From assembly GCA_008711295.1 (NCBI GenBank), contig VUYV01000080.1, forward strand, positions 1,043,861 to 1,107,860: DNA of 64,000 bases, written 5' to 3'. This document shows positions 23,085 to 34,720 of the stretch, piece by piece (the stretch's first letter is position 1; the number at the start of each line of letters is the position of its first letter). The position numbers and the translations under genes are program-made. This stretch comes from Anarhynchus alexandrinus. Its lineage: Eukaryota > Chordata > Aves > Charadriiformes > Charadriidae. A model generated the notes under the pieces. The model did not search any database, was not told where the DNA came from, and worked only from the letters and a program-made list of their open reading frames with translations.

Positions 23085-23172
23085 GGGTTAAATTCTGCTT
23101 TGTTTACTTTTTGTTGTTAACATTCATGTGGTTCTGCTCAAGTCAGTGGGTGTAACTCAGAGCAGAACTGGG
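23085..23172. mobile_element. Ancient palindromic repeat remnant (second type)
   Basis: The left end 'GGGTTAAATTCTGCTTTG' mirrors the right end 'AACTCAGAGCAGAACTGGG': AAATTCTGCT against AGCAGAACTG matches at 8 of 10 in reverse complement. Inside is 'CTCAAGTCAGTGGGTGTAAC'. This follows a palindromic repeat common in turtle and crocodilian genomes, with 'AAATTCTG..GAAGTCAATGG..GTAACT..CAGAATTTGGCC' order. The family name is not known to me with certainty. It is probably a non-autonomous DNA element that died before birds radiated. Confidence 0.45.
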
Positions 23173-23767
23173 ACATATTTGTATGAAACTGAGTGGTTTA
23201 AACTGGAGATGCATGAACCTCCAGAGGAGCCATACGCATAGTCTCCTGAGAGACAGAAGTGAAGTTCTTCTGGATTCTGGTTTGGTAGAAGGAGTATCCA
23301 TTGAGCTCCATCATACAGGCCCACATAGGTTCGTACCATCATTGTGCTTTGGGTGCCTTCAGTAGAGTATGAAATTCACTGAATTAAAAAAAAAACACAG
23401 ATCTTCCAGTTTGTCCTGAAATCTGCCCTAGCCTTCCTCCAAGAGCACCAGTGAAGGACTCTGCAGTCCTTAACTGAAAATAAAGTAAAGTAAGGTGAAG
23501 TTCAGGGAAGGACTTTGAAAGCAGTGATGAACTTTTGCAGTTGTCCCAGGTTCTGATGTTGCAACAATCCAGGAAACAAGAATCTTTTCCCCAGATGTTC
23601 AGGCTTCATCTTACAAGCCTCCTTTTGGTCCAAAAAGCATAAATCCATGGAGAGAAGGTGAAAACAGAATCAGAAGGACAGCAGAGTCCTTGTAATGTGT
23701 CCAACTCCCAGTGTTAGGCAGAAGGTCCCAAGGAAATGTGAGCAATTTAGTGACTTGTCTTACAATG
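23173..23767. other. Non-coding stretch
   Basis: Unique sequence with an A-run at 23385-23394 and no frame longer than 61 codons. Nothing recognisable. Confidence 0.5.
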
Positions 23768-23814
23768 CATGCCTACCCATTTTGGTGAGACCATGCCTAC
23801 CCATTTTGGTGAGA
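23768..23814. repeat. 24-bp perfect tandem duplication
   Basis: The unit CATGCCTACCCATTTTGGTG plus AGAC occurs at 23768-23791 and is repeated from 23792, identical over 23 bases. The absence of substitutions implies a recent duplication. No coding frame is involved. Confidence 0.92.
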
Positions 23815-25663
23815 ACCAGCATTACATGAGGTGCTTTGCTGCAGAAGTTACTGGGGACAAGCTGCTGCCTGTAATGGGACACTGAATTCACTGACCTGGA
23901 GACTTTATAGGTTTTGATGCTCTTCTGGAAGGCTTTAACTCCACCTGTGTGGCAATGCCACCACTAACAGTATAAGGACGGCATCCAACCATTGCATCTG
24001 GCTACGTGTTTCCTAACTGCAGCTAGTAGAAGAGTTTGGATAATTCTGCATGCAAAAGGCCTGTTCATAGCCTCTGGAGTCGGCCAAGAGGTGGGGCTGC
24101 CATCTGCGCTGGGATGAGTGAGGGCAGTATTCCTCCACGACATTACCACAGGTGAATTCCTTGCTCCCAGCCTTTCCTCATCTGCACAGATCAGAAACTT
24201 TAGAGATACTTTTATTTTGTTCTTGTGTTTTAAAGAAGTGAACTTTGCGGAGCCCTTTTTTACTTGGCAGATTCCTTAAAAAAAGGAGTACTCCTGAAGC
24301 TCATGTAATTCTTACCATACCTCTTCAGGCACAAAGACGGAGAGCTCGTGTATGCACACAGCTTCCCCTCAGCCTGAGACTCTTTTCATAAAGCTCTGAA
24401 TACCACAGGAGCTGGCTGCTTCTGAAGGCAAAGTCTGGCTTGCAGCGTGCAATACGACAGCTCCTGCGAGGAGTACCGGTAGCTCTGCACAGCCAGTCTT
24501 CTGTTATCCTGCCTCGGCCAGGTCCGAGGGGCTCACGACAGCTGATACCAGGGAGCCTGTGGAGCTCCGGGAGATGCAGAGAGAATAAATTCCATGGAAT
24601 GCACTTGTCTCGCTTCTCCATCGATAGCTTCAGACCACACACCGGTCGTCCGTGCAGGACAGCTGTAAACACCGCCTGTGATAGAGCTCTGGCAAAGAGG
24701 CCAGTGGTCCTCCAGTGAATCCAGATGGGTCTCGGAGGAGAACAGCTGTGTGTGAACAGGAAGGGAGAGCTTCCTCCTGCCTCTTCCAAAACCTACCACT
24801 CAACCGCTAAATAAATCAACATCAGCAGTGACTCTTCACAAGGCAGAGTGAGCCAAGCCCAGGCTGGGAGTTTACCTCAGTACATAGCGAAGGGAGAGGA
24901 GCTGTCTGCAGCAAACCGGGGCTTTCCCGACGCAAAGCTTTAGGGGATCACCAACCCATTTTTGCTGTGATTTCGTATAGCTTCTTTCCTAATGCTGTTT
25001 GTGCTGCCTGCAGTTACAGCAGTGACATGGTGTGTATTACTGGATGGAGACAAGGCATCCAGAGTGTAGAACAGTGAAGCAAAAATGACTTGCAGCTATA
25101 CAACAGTAAAAATATCAAGCAGAGGCTCAGAAAGATTTGGTTTAGGTAATGCAGGAGGTCTGACCACTCCTGTCACTGTCGAGAGCTGTGGAAGAAAAAC
25201 TCTTGTGCCTTTGCACAGAACATGAGACATGTTTATAGGTTGCAAACAGTTTTTATTTCGGCAAAGACATGCTCTTGAAAGAAAAAAAAAAAATAAAAAA
25301 AAAAGCAAGACCCAAGAAGCTAGACTGTTTGGATCTGCTATTCCTACAGCAGCCAAACAGAAATGTCCAGTTTGGCGTTAGACAACATCTGAAGTGACAA
25401 AAGAAACTGCAGTTCCTCTGGTATCTTCACAGGGCACCGTACTGATCATTCATCATTTTAAAACAGCGTTTCGGGTCTTTTTCACATGAGTGTCTTGTAA
25501 TCAGCCCCTCAAGCCTCATATCTGATAAGCTCAACTTCATCTTAGGGTGTATAATTACAGGTGCGTAGTTCTCATCATCATGAATATAATTAAATTACAG
25601 TAGGACAAAGGGAGTTTGGTGGGTTTACTATGTGTTGTGTATGGTATGCTGTGCTTCGAATGA
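23815..25663. other. Non-coding stretch with a CpG-richer patch
   Basis: From about 24325 to 24680 CpG dinucleotides are clearly more frequent than nearby (for example CTCGGCC, GTCCGAGG, ACCGGTCGTCCG). The same patch is open in three overlapping frames: minus 24325-24789 (154 codons), minus 24533-24799 and plus 24440-24718. None has a recognisable motif. Overlapping openness on both strands suggests loss of stop codons from GC content. An A-rich run lies at 25280-25304. Confidence 0.4.
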
Positions 25664-25725
25664 CAAGAGTCATTTAGATTGGAAGGGACCCAGCGCATCT
25701 TCTGGTCCAGCTCCTATAGCTTAGG
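25664..25725 (-). mobile_element. CR1 LINE scrap
   Basis: 'AGAGTCATTTAGATTGGAAG', 'GGACCCAGCGCATCTTCTGG' and 'TCCAGCTCC' match the reverse complement of a CR1 3' end, minus its terminal octamers. Only about 60 bp are recognisable. The plus frame at 25679-25867 begins inside it and is not a gene. Confidence 0.5.
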
Positions 25726-28700
25726 ACACTCATACAGTGTACCAAGGAAGAATTGTGTAACGTACAAAGCAAGGATTAAGCTGCGTAATACCATATTCAT
25801 TAAGCTGTTTGGAGGCAACCATATGAATGGCTGGACAGGACAGCCTGGCCTTCCTAATGCTGTATGAAATGATCACTCTTGTTTGTCTGAAGAAGGGATC
25901 AGGACACATTTTTTTCCAAGGAGATATTTTCCGGTTGAAAAACTTAATTTAAAAGAAATACATTTTCCTAGAAATGTGTTGGTTTAGACAGATGCTTGTT
26001 TAGAAAGAAGAGTGTGAAATGCAGAACTTTAAAGCCAAGTACTCTTAAAATATGTCATTTCAGTGTGTTTGGTTTTGAGGCTTTTTACATCTTGAAACAA
26101 CATTTTACCCCTCTCTTTCTGGGCTGATTATTAGACGTGACTGAGAGCTGGAAATAAAACAAAACAAACAAAAATAATCCAAAGAATTTTTTTTACTTCA
26201 TGAAAGGGAACTAGTTTGCTTTGTCCAGAAGAAAACACTTGTGTAGAAGCTTTCAAATGTGCTTGTGTTTGCCCCCACTCAGAATGCATCTTGATGGGGA
26301 TTCACAAGGTTTCATCCTTGATGAGAAGATGAGCTGCAGCAGCTCAATAGCTAAGGTTCCCTAGCTTGGTACCTCTTAGTCTTTGTGTTGGGTTCAAACG
26401 GGGAGATTGTAACTTCCAGCCAGAAGAAGGGTTTATGCTGATACTTCTTAACACTGCCAAAGATCCACCCCGAGCCAAGGTGGTCTGTCAGGGCCACAGG
26501 GAAATGCTACAGCTGGTATCACACCTGGTTTTGGTTTCCCAGTCCGAAAGTCAGGTTCCCACTCATAGTTAGGTGAACTTGGGTAAGATCAAAGCAAGGC
26601 TTGAGCACAGGCATCTGGCTTCAAAGGAGCACATGCCGTACAGCTCTCTGGTACCCCTTCTCTAGCAGCTGAATTTCGCCCCTGCAGAACATAATCAGGA
26701 TTTCAGGTACCTGCAAATTTAAAATATTTCTCAGCTGGTTTTGATTTTGAAACCTCACCAAATCTCATCCTCCCTGACTCCCCGTGGGACAACTCAGCAA
26801 ATGAAATTTTACCCTTTTCTCATTTGTTTAGATAAAGGGGCAAGAAAGAGGCAGGAAGAGGCTTGGACTTTTTTGTTTAAGGGAAAACATTTTTTCCAGC
26901 CAGGCTGAAGCTGTTCTTCCTCATGCATCCCAATAAAATTCACATTCAGGCATGGACTACGTTTGGAAAACTTCAGCTGAAAATGTAAATGCTCTGAAAC
27001 AGAAAAAAATATTTATGAGAATGAATAAAAGAGAGGTTTAGCATGGAAACTGCTCTGCAGCCTTCACTATAAAGCACTGCCAGATGCCTCCTCTAAAAGA
27101 ACTCATACAAGATATTGCTCACATGGCAGTTCCATTGGCCCCTTTGAGTCTACGAACATAAATTAGGGTTACTCATGTGAGTAAAGTATTGTGGGATCAG
27201 ACTCCTCTTTTGCCCAACTGTGAGCATCTGTAAAAAACCCTTTTGGGATAAAAGACACAGAAGAACTATAAGACCCTTATGGTTGTCAAATACAATTTCC
27301 TTTACTTGCATTTTTTTCTTCCATTTGGGCTCCGACCTCCATCTGTTTATGGAAATATTTAGATCCCTCTGGTGTATTTTTAGCAGATCGTTTTGCTTTT
27401 GCTGCTGCAATGTCATTGCATCATCATTCTCCTGTTGCTCAGCTCCGATTCCTTCGCATTTTTCTTCTTTTTATTTTTTTTAGCCTTAAGCTTCAATCAT
27501 TCCAGCAGACACACACACAAAAAGTAAATGCTGCGCTGTGTTTACACTCTGAGTGCTCACACAAACATGCTGGCAAAGAGCACACAGAGACACACACACA
27601 GAGCATGGCTTGTCGTGAGTGTTAGTGTTGGGCTTTTTTCAATGATATTTCCATTTGTGAATCATCCTGTCTGAGACATTACGGGATGGTTGCCCTGGGA
27701 CCTGAGATCTCAGGCTCTTAGAGGTACCTCCTGTAAACAGCTGAAGACTGAAGGTGGGCAAGACTGTCACTGTCCTTTGAAATGTTTGGTGGCACATTGT
27801 TCGGTCACCCGTAAATACACCCAGTCCTGGAACATTTCCTTTACCGGTGTTCAGACCTGCACGCACATGTGTACATGAATCACCTTCTCCATTGTCCGCT
27901 TTTCCTCACATAGATATGGACCTTCCTTTGACAGTGCACCGTACTCCTTCCCCACCATCCCTGTCTATTCTGCCTGCAGACATGTCACAGCTTCAAATGT
28001 TTTCAAAATCAGGAATGATTTGGGCCTAGTTGCTTACAAAGGCAGGGAGAGCACCAACCTGCTGGCAGACATTAAGTAAAACACCTGCAGTCTGGAAACT
28101 CAGCTGAGACCCAACAACTCATTAAACCATCCCCTTTGTCCCTCTCCATCAGATAACACTCACTGGGTTTTACAAGGTCATTACCTACAGTCTGAGATGA
28201 CCAGGCACAACCCAAACCCTGGAAGAAGTTTTTAGGTGGACCCTGATGAAGGTCTAGGTGAGATCCATCAGGGTGCAATTAGAGTTGATTTCTGCATGGA
28301 TGTTTGGGAGACACCAAGAATTATGTCCTCTGGGTGAAAAGCTATGCTTTTTTGTGATAACCTTAGGGAAGCAAATATATGACTTGTCGCATGGATTTGA
28401 TTTCATAACCCTGTATTAGGTAACAAGGTAGAAAAGAGGAATATTATGTCACTGGGAGGCTATGTCACTCTTTGGCCTAGCTGCATTAGTTTTAGGAGAG
28501 ACAGTGATTTGTGACTCATACATAAATAGACCTGCACTCAGGAGAGGTCAGGCTCCTTTTGCACACCTGAAAAGCCTCTGACTAGGCACTAATGAGCAAA
28601 CCCATGAAAAGCCAGCATCTGCTCTCCCTAAATGCCTCAAAATTCCGTTGCCATTTGCAAAATTTCAAACCACGTCAGTCTATTTATCCTCCTTAGGCTG

Positions 28701-28765
28701 GACAAAGAGTGTGTGATGCTTGCTCTGGACAAATCAAACCATTGCGCCTCTCAAAATGCTTTCAT
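25726..28765. other. Non-coding stretch
   Basis: Unique sequence, with an exact 15-bp odd palindrome GAGCTGCAGCAGCTC at 26331-26345 and CA-rich scraps at 27511-27521 and 27590-27601. The frames (up to 92 codons) are not recognisable. Confidence 0.45.
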
Positions 28766-28795
28766 CATCATCATTATTTATTATTATTTATCATC
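28766..28795. repeat. CAT/TTA triplet simple repeat
   Basis: TCATCATCATCATTATTTATTATTATTTATCATC-like run of ATC and TTA triplets. It creates the His-rich and Ile-rich peptides in the overlapping frames at 28709-29110 and 28632-28871, which are therefore not treated as genes. Confidence 0.85.
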
Positions 28796-28876
28796 CCTGC
28801 CATGTGTTGTGTTTTTTCCATGCACAAAGAACAGGCAGATGTTTTCCATCTGCACGATTTCTTCATTTTAGATCTC

Positions 28877-28917
28877 AGAAAAAAAAAAGAAAGAAAGAAA
28901 AAAGAAACCGTCAAGAA
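28877..28917. repeat. Pure A/G tract, 41 bases
   Basis: Uninterrupted purines from 28877 to 28917: a run of A with regularly placed single G (GAAA units). A homopurine tract of this length can form a triplex. Simple-sequence expansion is the likely cause. Confidence 0.9.
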
Positions 28918-31900
28918 TGAAGAAATGCACAGCGTGTCTGGGAGTGGCACTGACCCTCACGTACAGGTATGTGCATGCATGAGGTCTCTGGAACCAGAGC
29001 CAATGGCTTCACCTTTCCTCAGGCTCTTGGCTGCTTCAGAGAAAAGGCTCCTGGGACTGCAACGGGTGACTTCAGCAGAGCATGGGTCCTGGGGGAGCTG
29101 TACACCATGAGAACAAAAGACCTGTTTAGGACGTTACTCAGACCCAGAATGTTTGGATGAACTTGCGCAGACCCAGGCCAGTGTGCAGGTCTGCTTTTCA
29201 CAGAAACCATTTTTCATCCCTTTGGCCTCTTGCCTTCTTCCAATTTCTCCTCTGCCTGTAAGCTCTAGTGAGTCTCCAGTTCCTTCTCAGCTACTTTCCC
29301 TACATGTAGGCTGGTTACCTGATGGTTCAGATAAGCAATGCTCTTGACTTTCTTCTCCCCACCATGTGAGACTCCTAGATCAGACCAAGTGGCCCAGGAC
29401 AATCCCCCGGTAGGAGGAGGTGGTATTGCCCAGCAGTCCCTCTCAGCTTTGGCACAGCTATAGTCAACACTGGCTTTGCTGGGAAACTGGAGTTTTGATT
29501 AAATGTACATTTTTCTTGAAAAGTGTCTTCTTTCCACAGGAATTTTGACTTTTTGATGAAGACCAAAAAAGTTTTGGCCTAAACATTCGGGGTTTTGAGT
29601 CTTTTTTTGGAGGATATGGAAGGCAAGACATTCAAAAATTGCCTCAACCAAATTCCAGGGGGAATGGTTTTATTTTGGTTTCCTTCAGAGTTTTCCCAGA
29701 ATCCCTCTCTCTTTTCTGAGAAACTTTATTTTGATGTGAACACGTAGTGATGCTGTACAATCTAGCAGCAAGGGAGCAGGCAGGATACCAAACCGGGCTG
29801 ATAGAAAGGTGAAAGGACTTGTACGATATATCACTCCACAGAGCAATCCAGTTGCCTGAGAGGAAATAACGCATAAATAATAACAAAACAATGATGGGAA
29901 CAGGAGCTATATTAATAATAATGCACCATAAATGCACATGGCTTTTTACAACCATATTACTAACAGACCATATCAAAGACCTTGCAAGAACAGCTCAGTG
30001 CCTCTAGGGCATTTGGAACACAGACCAAGATTTTGCCCATAGGAACTGATGTGATACGTGAGGTGACAGTTTAAATTCAGACATCTGGTGGGTTGTGGGG
30101 AATGGGGTGCTGTGACTCTGGTATTAATAGCGTGTTCCCTCCATTCACTAGTTCAAACAAGTTGCCGTGTTGTTGTTAGCTTCAGAAAGCAACCAGGCTT
30201 GTGAAAAATTAAGCTGTTTTCTTTCTGCTTGACATATTGTCGAAGAACTGAACAGACGCAGTAACAAGTTCAGGCACTCTGAAGTGTTTTGTTTAGTGAT
30301 TATTGCTATAAAGTCCTCTGTTTCTTCACCCCCACCACCCTTCTTGCCAAAATGAGAATTTGATGACAAGGTAACTTGACTCTGCCTCGCCCTCAAAAAG
30401 ATAGAAAGATTCAAAAATAGCTGTATGCTTCAGGCTACACGGAAAGCTTGCAAAGAAAATTTACTTGAATGAGTAAAATGAAAATTTGTTGCATGGAAGC
30501 CCCCAAATACGCGATTAACTTGAAAATAATGAGAAACATTTGACGGGGTAGTGGGGGGAGTCAGGGAGGGTTGGATGCTCCCTGCTGTTGGTTGTCTTTT
30601 TGTTGGATTAGAATTCCACCACATTGGGGGCTTCTTTTTATTATTTTTCTCCCCAGTAAAAAAAATTAGTTAGTTTATTTCCAGCCTCAAGAAGTGAGGA
30701 AACAAGAAAATCAGACCAAACAATTTTATGAAAGTGTAGAAAAAAAAAAAGAGTAGGGGGAGCATCTCAGTCAAGATGCAAGTGACAGGAGGAGAAAGCA
30801 AAAAAGGTGAGGAAAAAAATGCAGACGTGCAAAAGCTGCTTTCAGGAATTATTTGTTTCATGGGAATTGAAATGGGCCATCAACTATTACACTGATTTGC
30901 AGACATCTTGGATGATTTTTTCTCTCAGGGATCTTCTGGAGGGAGAGACTGCTCTGAGGTCCTAACAAGCCTGACCAGAAGAGATGTCTCTGACCTAAGG
31001 TGTGTTTTGCCAGTTTTGCATGACAAGATGAGCCCACAGTCCTCCCTGTAATGTTTGCCTAATCTCTTACCCTTCCTCCAAGCCAGAGCCTGCTGGTACC
31101 GTCATGCCCAATGTACCAGGAACAGCACCGGGCGCTTTGGCAGCGTTGCCCATGTGCAGAGCCCAAGTACACCTGAATCACAGTATCTCATCTCCAGCAT
31201 CTCTTCCTTGAACCAAGTTTGGGGCTCAGTTCTGTTTTCTCTCTGCCCCACCTTCCCCGATGAGTAGAGACACATCCACCAGGTAATCTGATGGAGAAAA
31301 CCTGTTTGTCACCTGCTACACAAGCACCACAAACAGGTGAGAGCCTCTGATGGGCACCCTGAAGACCTTGGTCTCTGGGTGTACCCATTCCCTTGTCCAG
31401 CTGCCTGAAGGCAAGGTTGTGAGGAAAAAGAGAGAATGAGAAGGGTTTATACACTGAAGTTGGTTTGGATACTTAGCTTGATTAGTTTGCTCTGAGATGC
31501 AGTGAGACCATTATTTTACAACAGAAGACAATGGAAATAAAAACAGTATTTGGAAATAAATATACAAATTCAGTGTCTACCACTCTGTTCTTCTGTGTGG
31601 AACAGCCTCCCCACTCATCCATTTTTTTATCCTTCCATGCGGCTCCCTCTTAAACTTCCTCCTGCACAGCACTGAGCAGGACCTTCTTAGTAAGATGAAG
31701 CAGCTGGAGAACTGAAACCCCTGTGGATCCAGCAGGTCTGCAGCCTTTCAAAACCAAACTCATCTGCCCTACCATGTTGCAAACCTTCAAGCCTGCCCTG
31801 AGAAGATGCCTCAGCACAAGAGCCAGAGCTTTCTAAAGTGTACAAGCGAGGTTAGGCATGGCAGCGGGGAAGGCCAATGACAGAGGAAGATAGCAAGACC

Positions 31901-32725
31901 CTGGTCATGAGTTGAGCATGTTGAAGGCCAGATCTCCACCTTGTAGCCTTGGCAGATGCACAGGGTCACTTGGCACAGGAAGTCTGACTTAGAGCAGGGA
32001 ACTGACCCTGAAAAGTGGAAAGGTAATGTTTCAATGGGTGGGTGATTCTGTCCCACTAGAAGCATCTGTGAAGCTGCATTCAGAAGAGGATGACAAATAT
32101 CATCTGTCTGCACTCATTTCTCTGATTATCCCAACCAATATTTGGAAAATTTTCTTCTCTTTCCCTCCCATCCTTGATCCAACCCTGTCTCTTCCTTGAT
32201 TTTTATTTCCTTTCCTGCTCCTTCTGACTCCTTGTGAATGGGCCGTGTGGTCTGGAGAGGGTCAAGAGAACTTCTTCATGGCCGCAGAAAAGTAAAAGAA
32301 TCACCATGTTTGATATATGTTGCCTATTTTTCTTTCCTCCCTTCAAATTAGGAATATCGGTCCCCACTCCCATCCTTTTGTCATGATGGCTTACCACTGT
32401 CCATGAGGTAGAAATTTGTTTATTAGTCCTGTGGAATTTCCTACTTCAGTTTACCTTAGAAAATGTGGGAGGCTAAGAAGGTACAATTCCATCTATTAAG
32501 TCTTTCCAAGTGGTGCCATGATGCTGTTTAACCTTTCCCCACAGATGTATAACACCAGAGCTGTCAACCTGGATACAGCGAGTCTCTGCATGTACTTAAT
32601 GCATAGACAGAGACCAGATCTTTGCAAGAAACTGTCTGCATAAGCAACTTTGCATTCACCTACTGGTGGTTTGTTTAACTCTTTCTCTCCTGAGGTGCAT
32701 TTTCCCCTCTTTCTACAGCAGTATA
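28918..32725. other. Non-coding stretch
   Basis: Unique sequence with an A-run at about 30741-30751 and several A/T-rich segments. Frames of up to 110 codons on both strands show no domain. No RNA gene or clear interspersed repeat is recognised. Confidence 0.45.
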
Positions 32726-32762
32726 AATATATGTGTGTGTGTATATATATAACATTTATACA
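32726..32762. repeat. TA/TG dinucleotide repeat
   Basis: AATATATGTGTGTGTGTATATATATAAC-type tract: (TG)5 flanked by TA repeats. An ordinary compound microsatellite, likely polymorphic. Confidence 0.9.
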
Positions 32763-32826
32763 ATATCATGTTCTCATTACACTGCTGGGGTCACCTAAGG
32801 ATAACAAGTATTGCAGGTCATTCCTT

Positions 32827-32848
32827 AATTCTAATGATGATTAGAATT
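32827..32848. repeat. 9-bp perfect stem-loop
   Basis: AATTCTAAT and ATTAGAATT are exact reverse complements around a GATG loop. AATTCTAAT recurs immediately downstream. AT-rich stem-loop from local duplication; no role assigned. Confidence 0.85.
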
Positions 32849-33197
32849 CTAATTCTAATGGAGCCCAGGCTTTGACATTAAAGGTCACAGGTTCATCCAT
32901 TTGATAAGATGTTGGTAATATGCAGTGGCATGTGAAAAACATCTCATCTAATGTAGCAAATACAATGTAGCTATAGAGCTTAAATTACTTTTGAGGTTTG
33001 TGTTTTGGGGTTTTTTTTTGATTGAGCAAAGCTCCATTTTTGAGAATGCGATTCTATGGACCAAGTTTTCAATTTGATAAATATAACTGACATGAACATG
33101 ACTGATTTTGGGGAGAGGGGTGAGCTGGATTTGTCCTCACCCGCATCCCCTGACAACAAACCAAAATATCCACGAATGGCACAGTTCTGGGTTGAGT

Positions 33198-33285
33198 TTC
33201 AGAAGTCCTGAAATCCAATCCCGATCCTGCTACTATTTCTGGTGTGAACATGGGTATGCCATTTCACTTCTCTGTACATCTTCTT
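33198..33285 (+). mobile_element. MIR-like SINE remnant
   Basis: 'AGAAGTCCTGAAATCCAATC', 'CCGATCCTGCTACTATTTCT', 'GTGTGAACATGGGTATGCC' and 'ATTTCACTTCTCTGTACATC' follow the order of the MIR consensus: sorted 'GTCCTGGGTTCAAATCCC..CTGCCACT..GTGTGACCTTGGGCAAGTCACTT' style blocks. MIR is an old amniote SINE with tRNA-derived head and a conserved core. Divergence is high. Which sub-family it is cannot be told. Confidence 0.6.
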
Positions 33286-34529
33286 TTCCTGCTGATCCCT
33301 CTCTTTCATCTAGTCGTAGCTTGTCTCCTGTTTTGTATAGCAGCTATCAAGAGCAGCGTCTTGATATCACAACTCAACAGATAATGATATAGAGCTGCCC
33401 AATAGATATTGGAGTCTCAGCTGGGATGAATGACAGTGGAGGCTGGAGACCAGTTTGAAGGAGGCCATTTGCTTTGCTTGAACCATTTGTGTCTTTAAAG
33501 GAAAATTCAAGGCATGTAAAAACTCTAAATCTAGAGCTGCTCAGATACGTGTATCTAAGGCAACTAGATGTTCTGGAGTCATTATCTGACAAGTTTTGTT
33601 AGACCAGCAGATTACTTGTGAATAAGCTAAAACTAACCAGAACGACAAAGAAGAGGAATTCCATTTCCAGGGAAGTGTCAGAATCTCTCTTTCCCTTTGC
33701 AAAATGGAATAAAAAAAATAACAAAAAATACAGCATTAGTGATTTTCTCTAGAATGAGGATTCCTGAAGGCATTTGGTTCAGAAACATAGGAATAGGAGA
33801 TTTTGTTCTGAAAACATAAAATATTTCACACAGAATGTTTCCTAATCAAACTAACTTAAAGTGATAATTTCTGGGCATTAAAAAAATACCACTCAGTGCT
33901 GATAAACTCCACATGTGCTAAGAGCACCCACCCAAAAAAACTGTTTTGTTGTTATCCACTGCTACACAGCAAAAGAAGAGAAATGCTTTTCTTCTAGTAT
34001 ATCATCTTCCTTCCCATTGAATGGAGACATAGGATGGAACCCCAATTCAGGGAGTTTACTGAGGGAGCTGGGTAGGTAGGAGCTGGGGGGTGGCAGAGTA
34101 GGAGAAAACAATTATCTTTGTAGAGGAAATCCCAAAGAAAAACCATGCTTCTGGACCACAGTCATGGCATGCATTACTCTCCATATCTCAAACAGTTATG
34201 GGTTTTTTTACCAAAAGAGGGAGATAGAATAAGGCACGGAGCAAAACTAGGATTTTTCAGAAAGGGATAAAAGACAGAAGTTCTTGACACAAGGACAAGG
34301 TAGTTGGGCACATTGACCTGAAGGCAGGCAACCCAGGCCAAGGAATGAGAAAGAGAGAAAGAAGAACAGCCATGTGAACGCCAGCATACCACCAGGATGC
34401 AGCCAGGGATTGGCTGGCAGTGATGTCACTGCCCTCCCTCCGACGACCGACTGTGGGTGATGTCATCTCTTTTCCCATAACACGTTCTAACAAACAACAT
34501 GGTGCAGAGGGAGGTTGTCCCTTTTTCTT
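33286..34529. other. Non-coding stretch
   Basis: Unique sequence with a polymorphic-looking A-rich patch near 33707-33730. Minus frames of 60-78 codons overlap at 34174-34493 and are not recognisable. Nothing else is supported. Confidence 0.45.
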
Positions 34530-34556
34530 CCTATTATTATTATTATTTTAATTTCA
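34530..34556. repeat. (ATT)n microsatellite
   Basis: CCTATTATTATTATTATTTTAATTT: five ATT units then degenerate T/A. Ordinary triplet microsatellite. Confidence 0.9.
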
Positions 34557-34720
34557 AAATTAATTTTGTAATAACAGCAATTAAACCCTCCTGCCAGCCT
34601 GTCCCTGGGGGGTTTATGCGCAGCAAAAGTTTGCTCCTAAAGAACACCATAGCAGGCGCCCAATAATCACCCAGAAATGCACAGCCTGTCGTGTCTTATT
34701 GCTTAATTATCCATCTTACC
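34557..34720. promoter_or_regulatory. Candidate conserved non-coding block (unverified)
   Basis: Repeat-free sequence with balanced composition and TAAT-type words (TTGTAATAACAGCAATTAAA, GCTTAATTATCC) around GC-richer segments (CCCTGGGGGG, GGCGCCCAATAATCACCC). This mixture is usual in vertebrate enhancers bound by homeodomain proteins. It is an impression from composition; conservation cannot be seen from one sequence. Confidence 0.15.
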
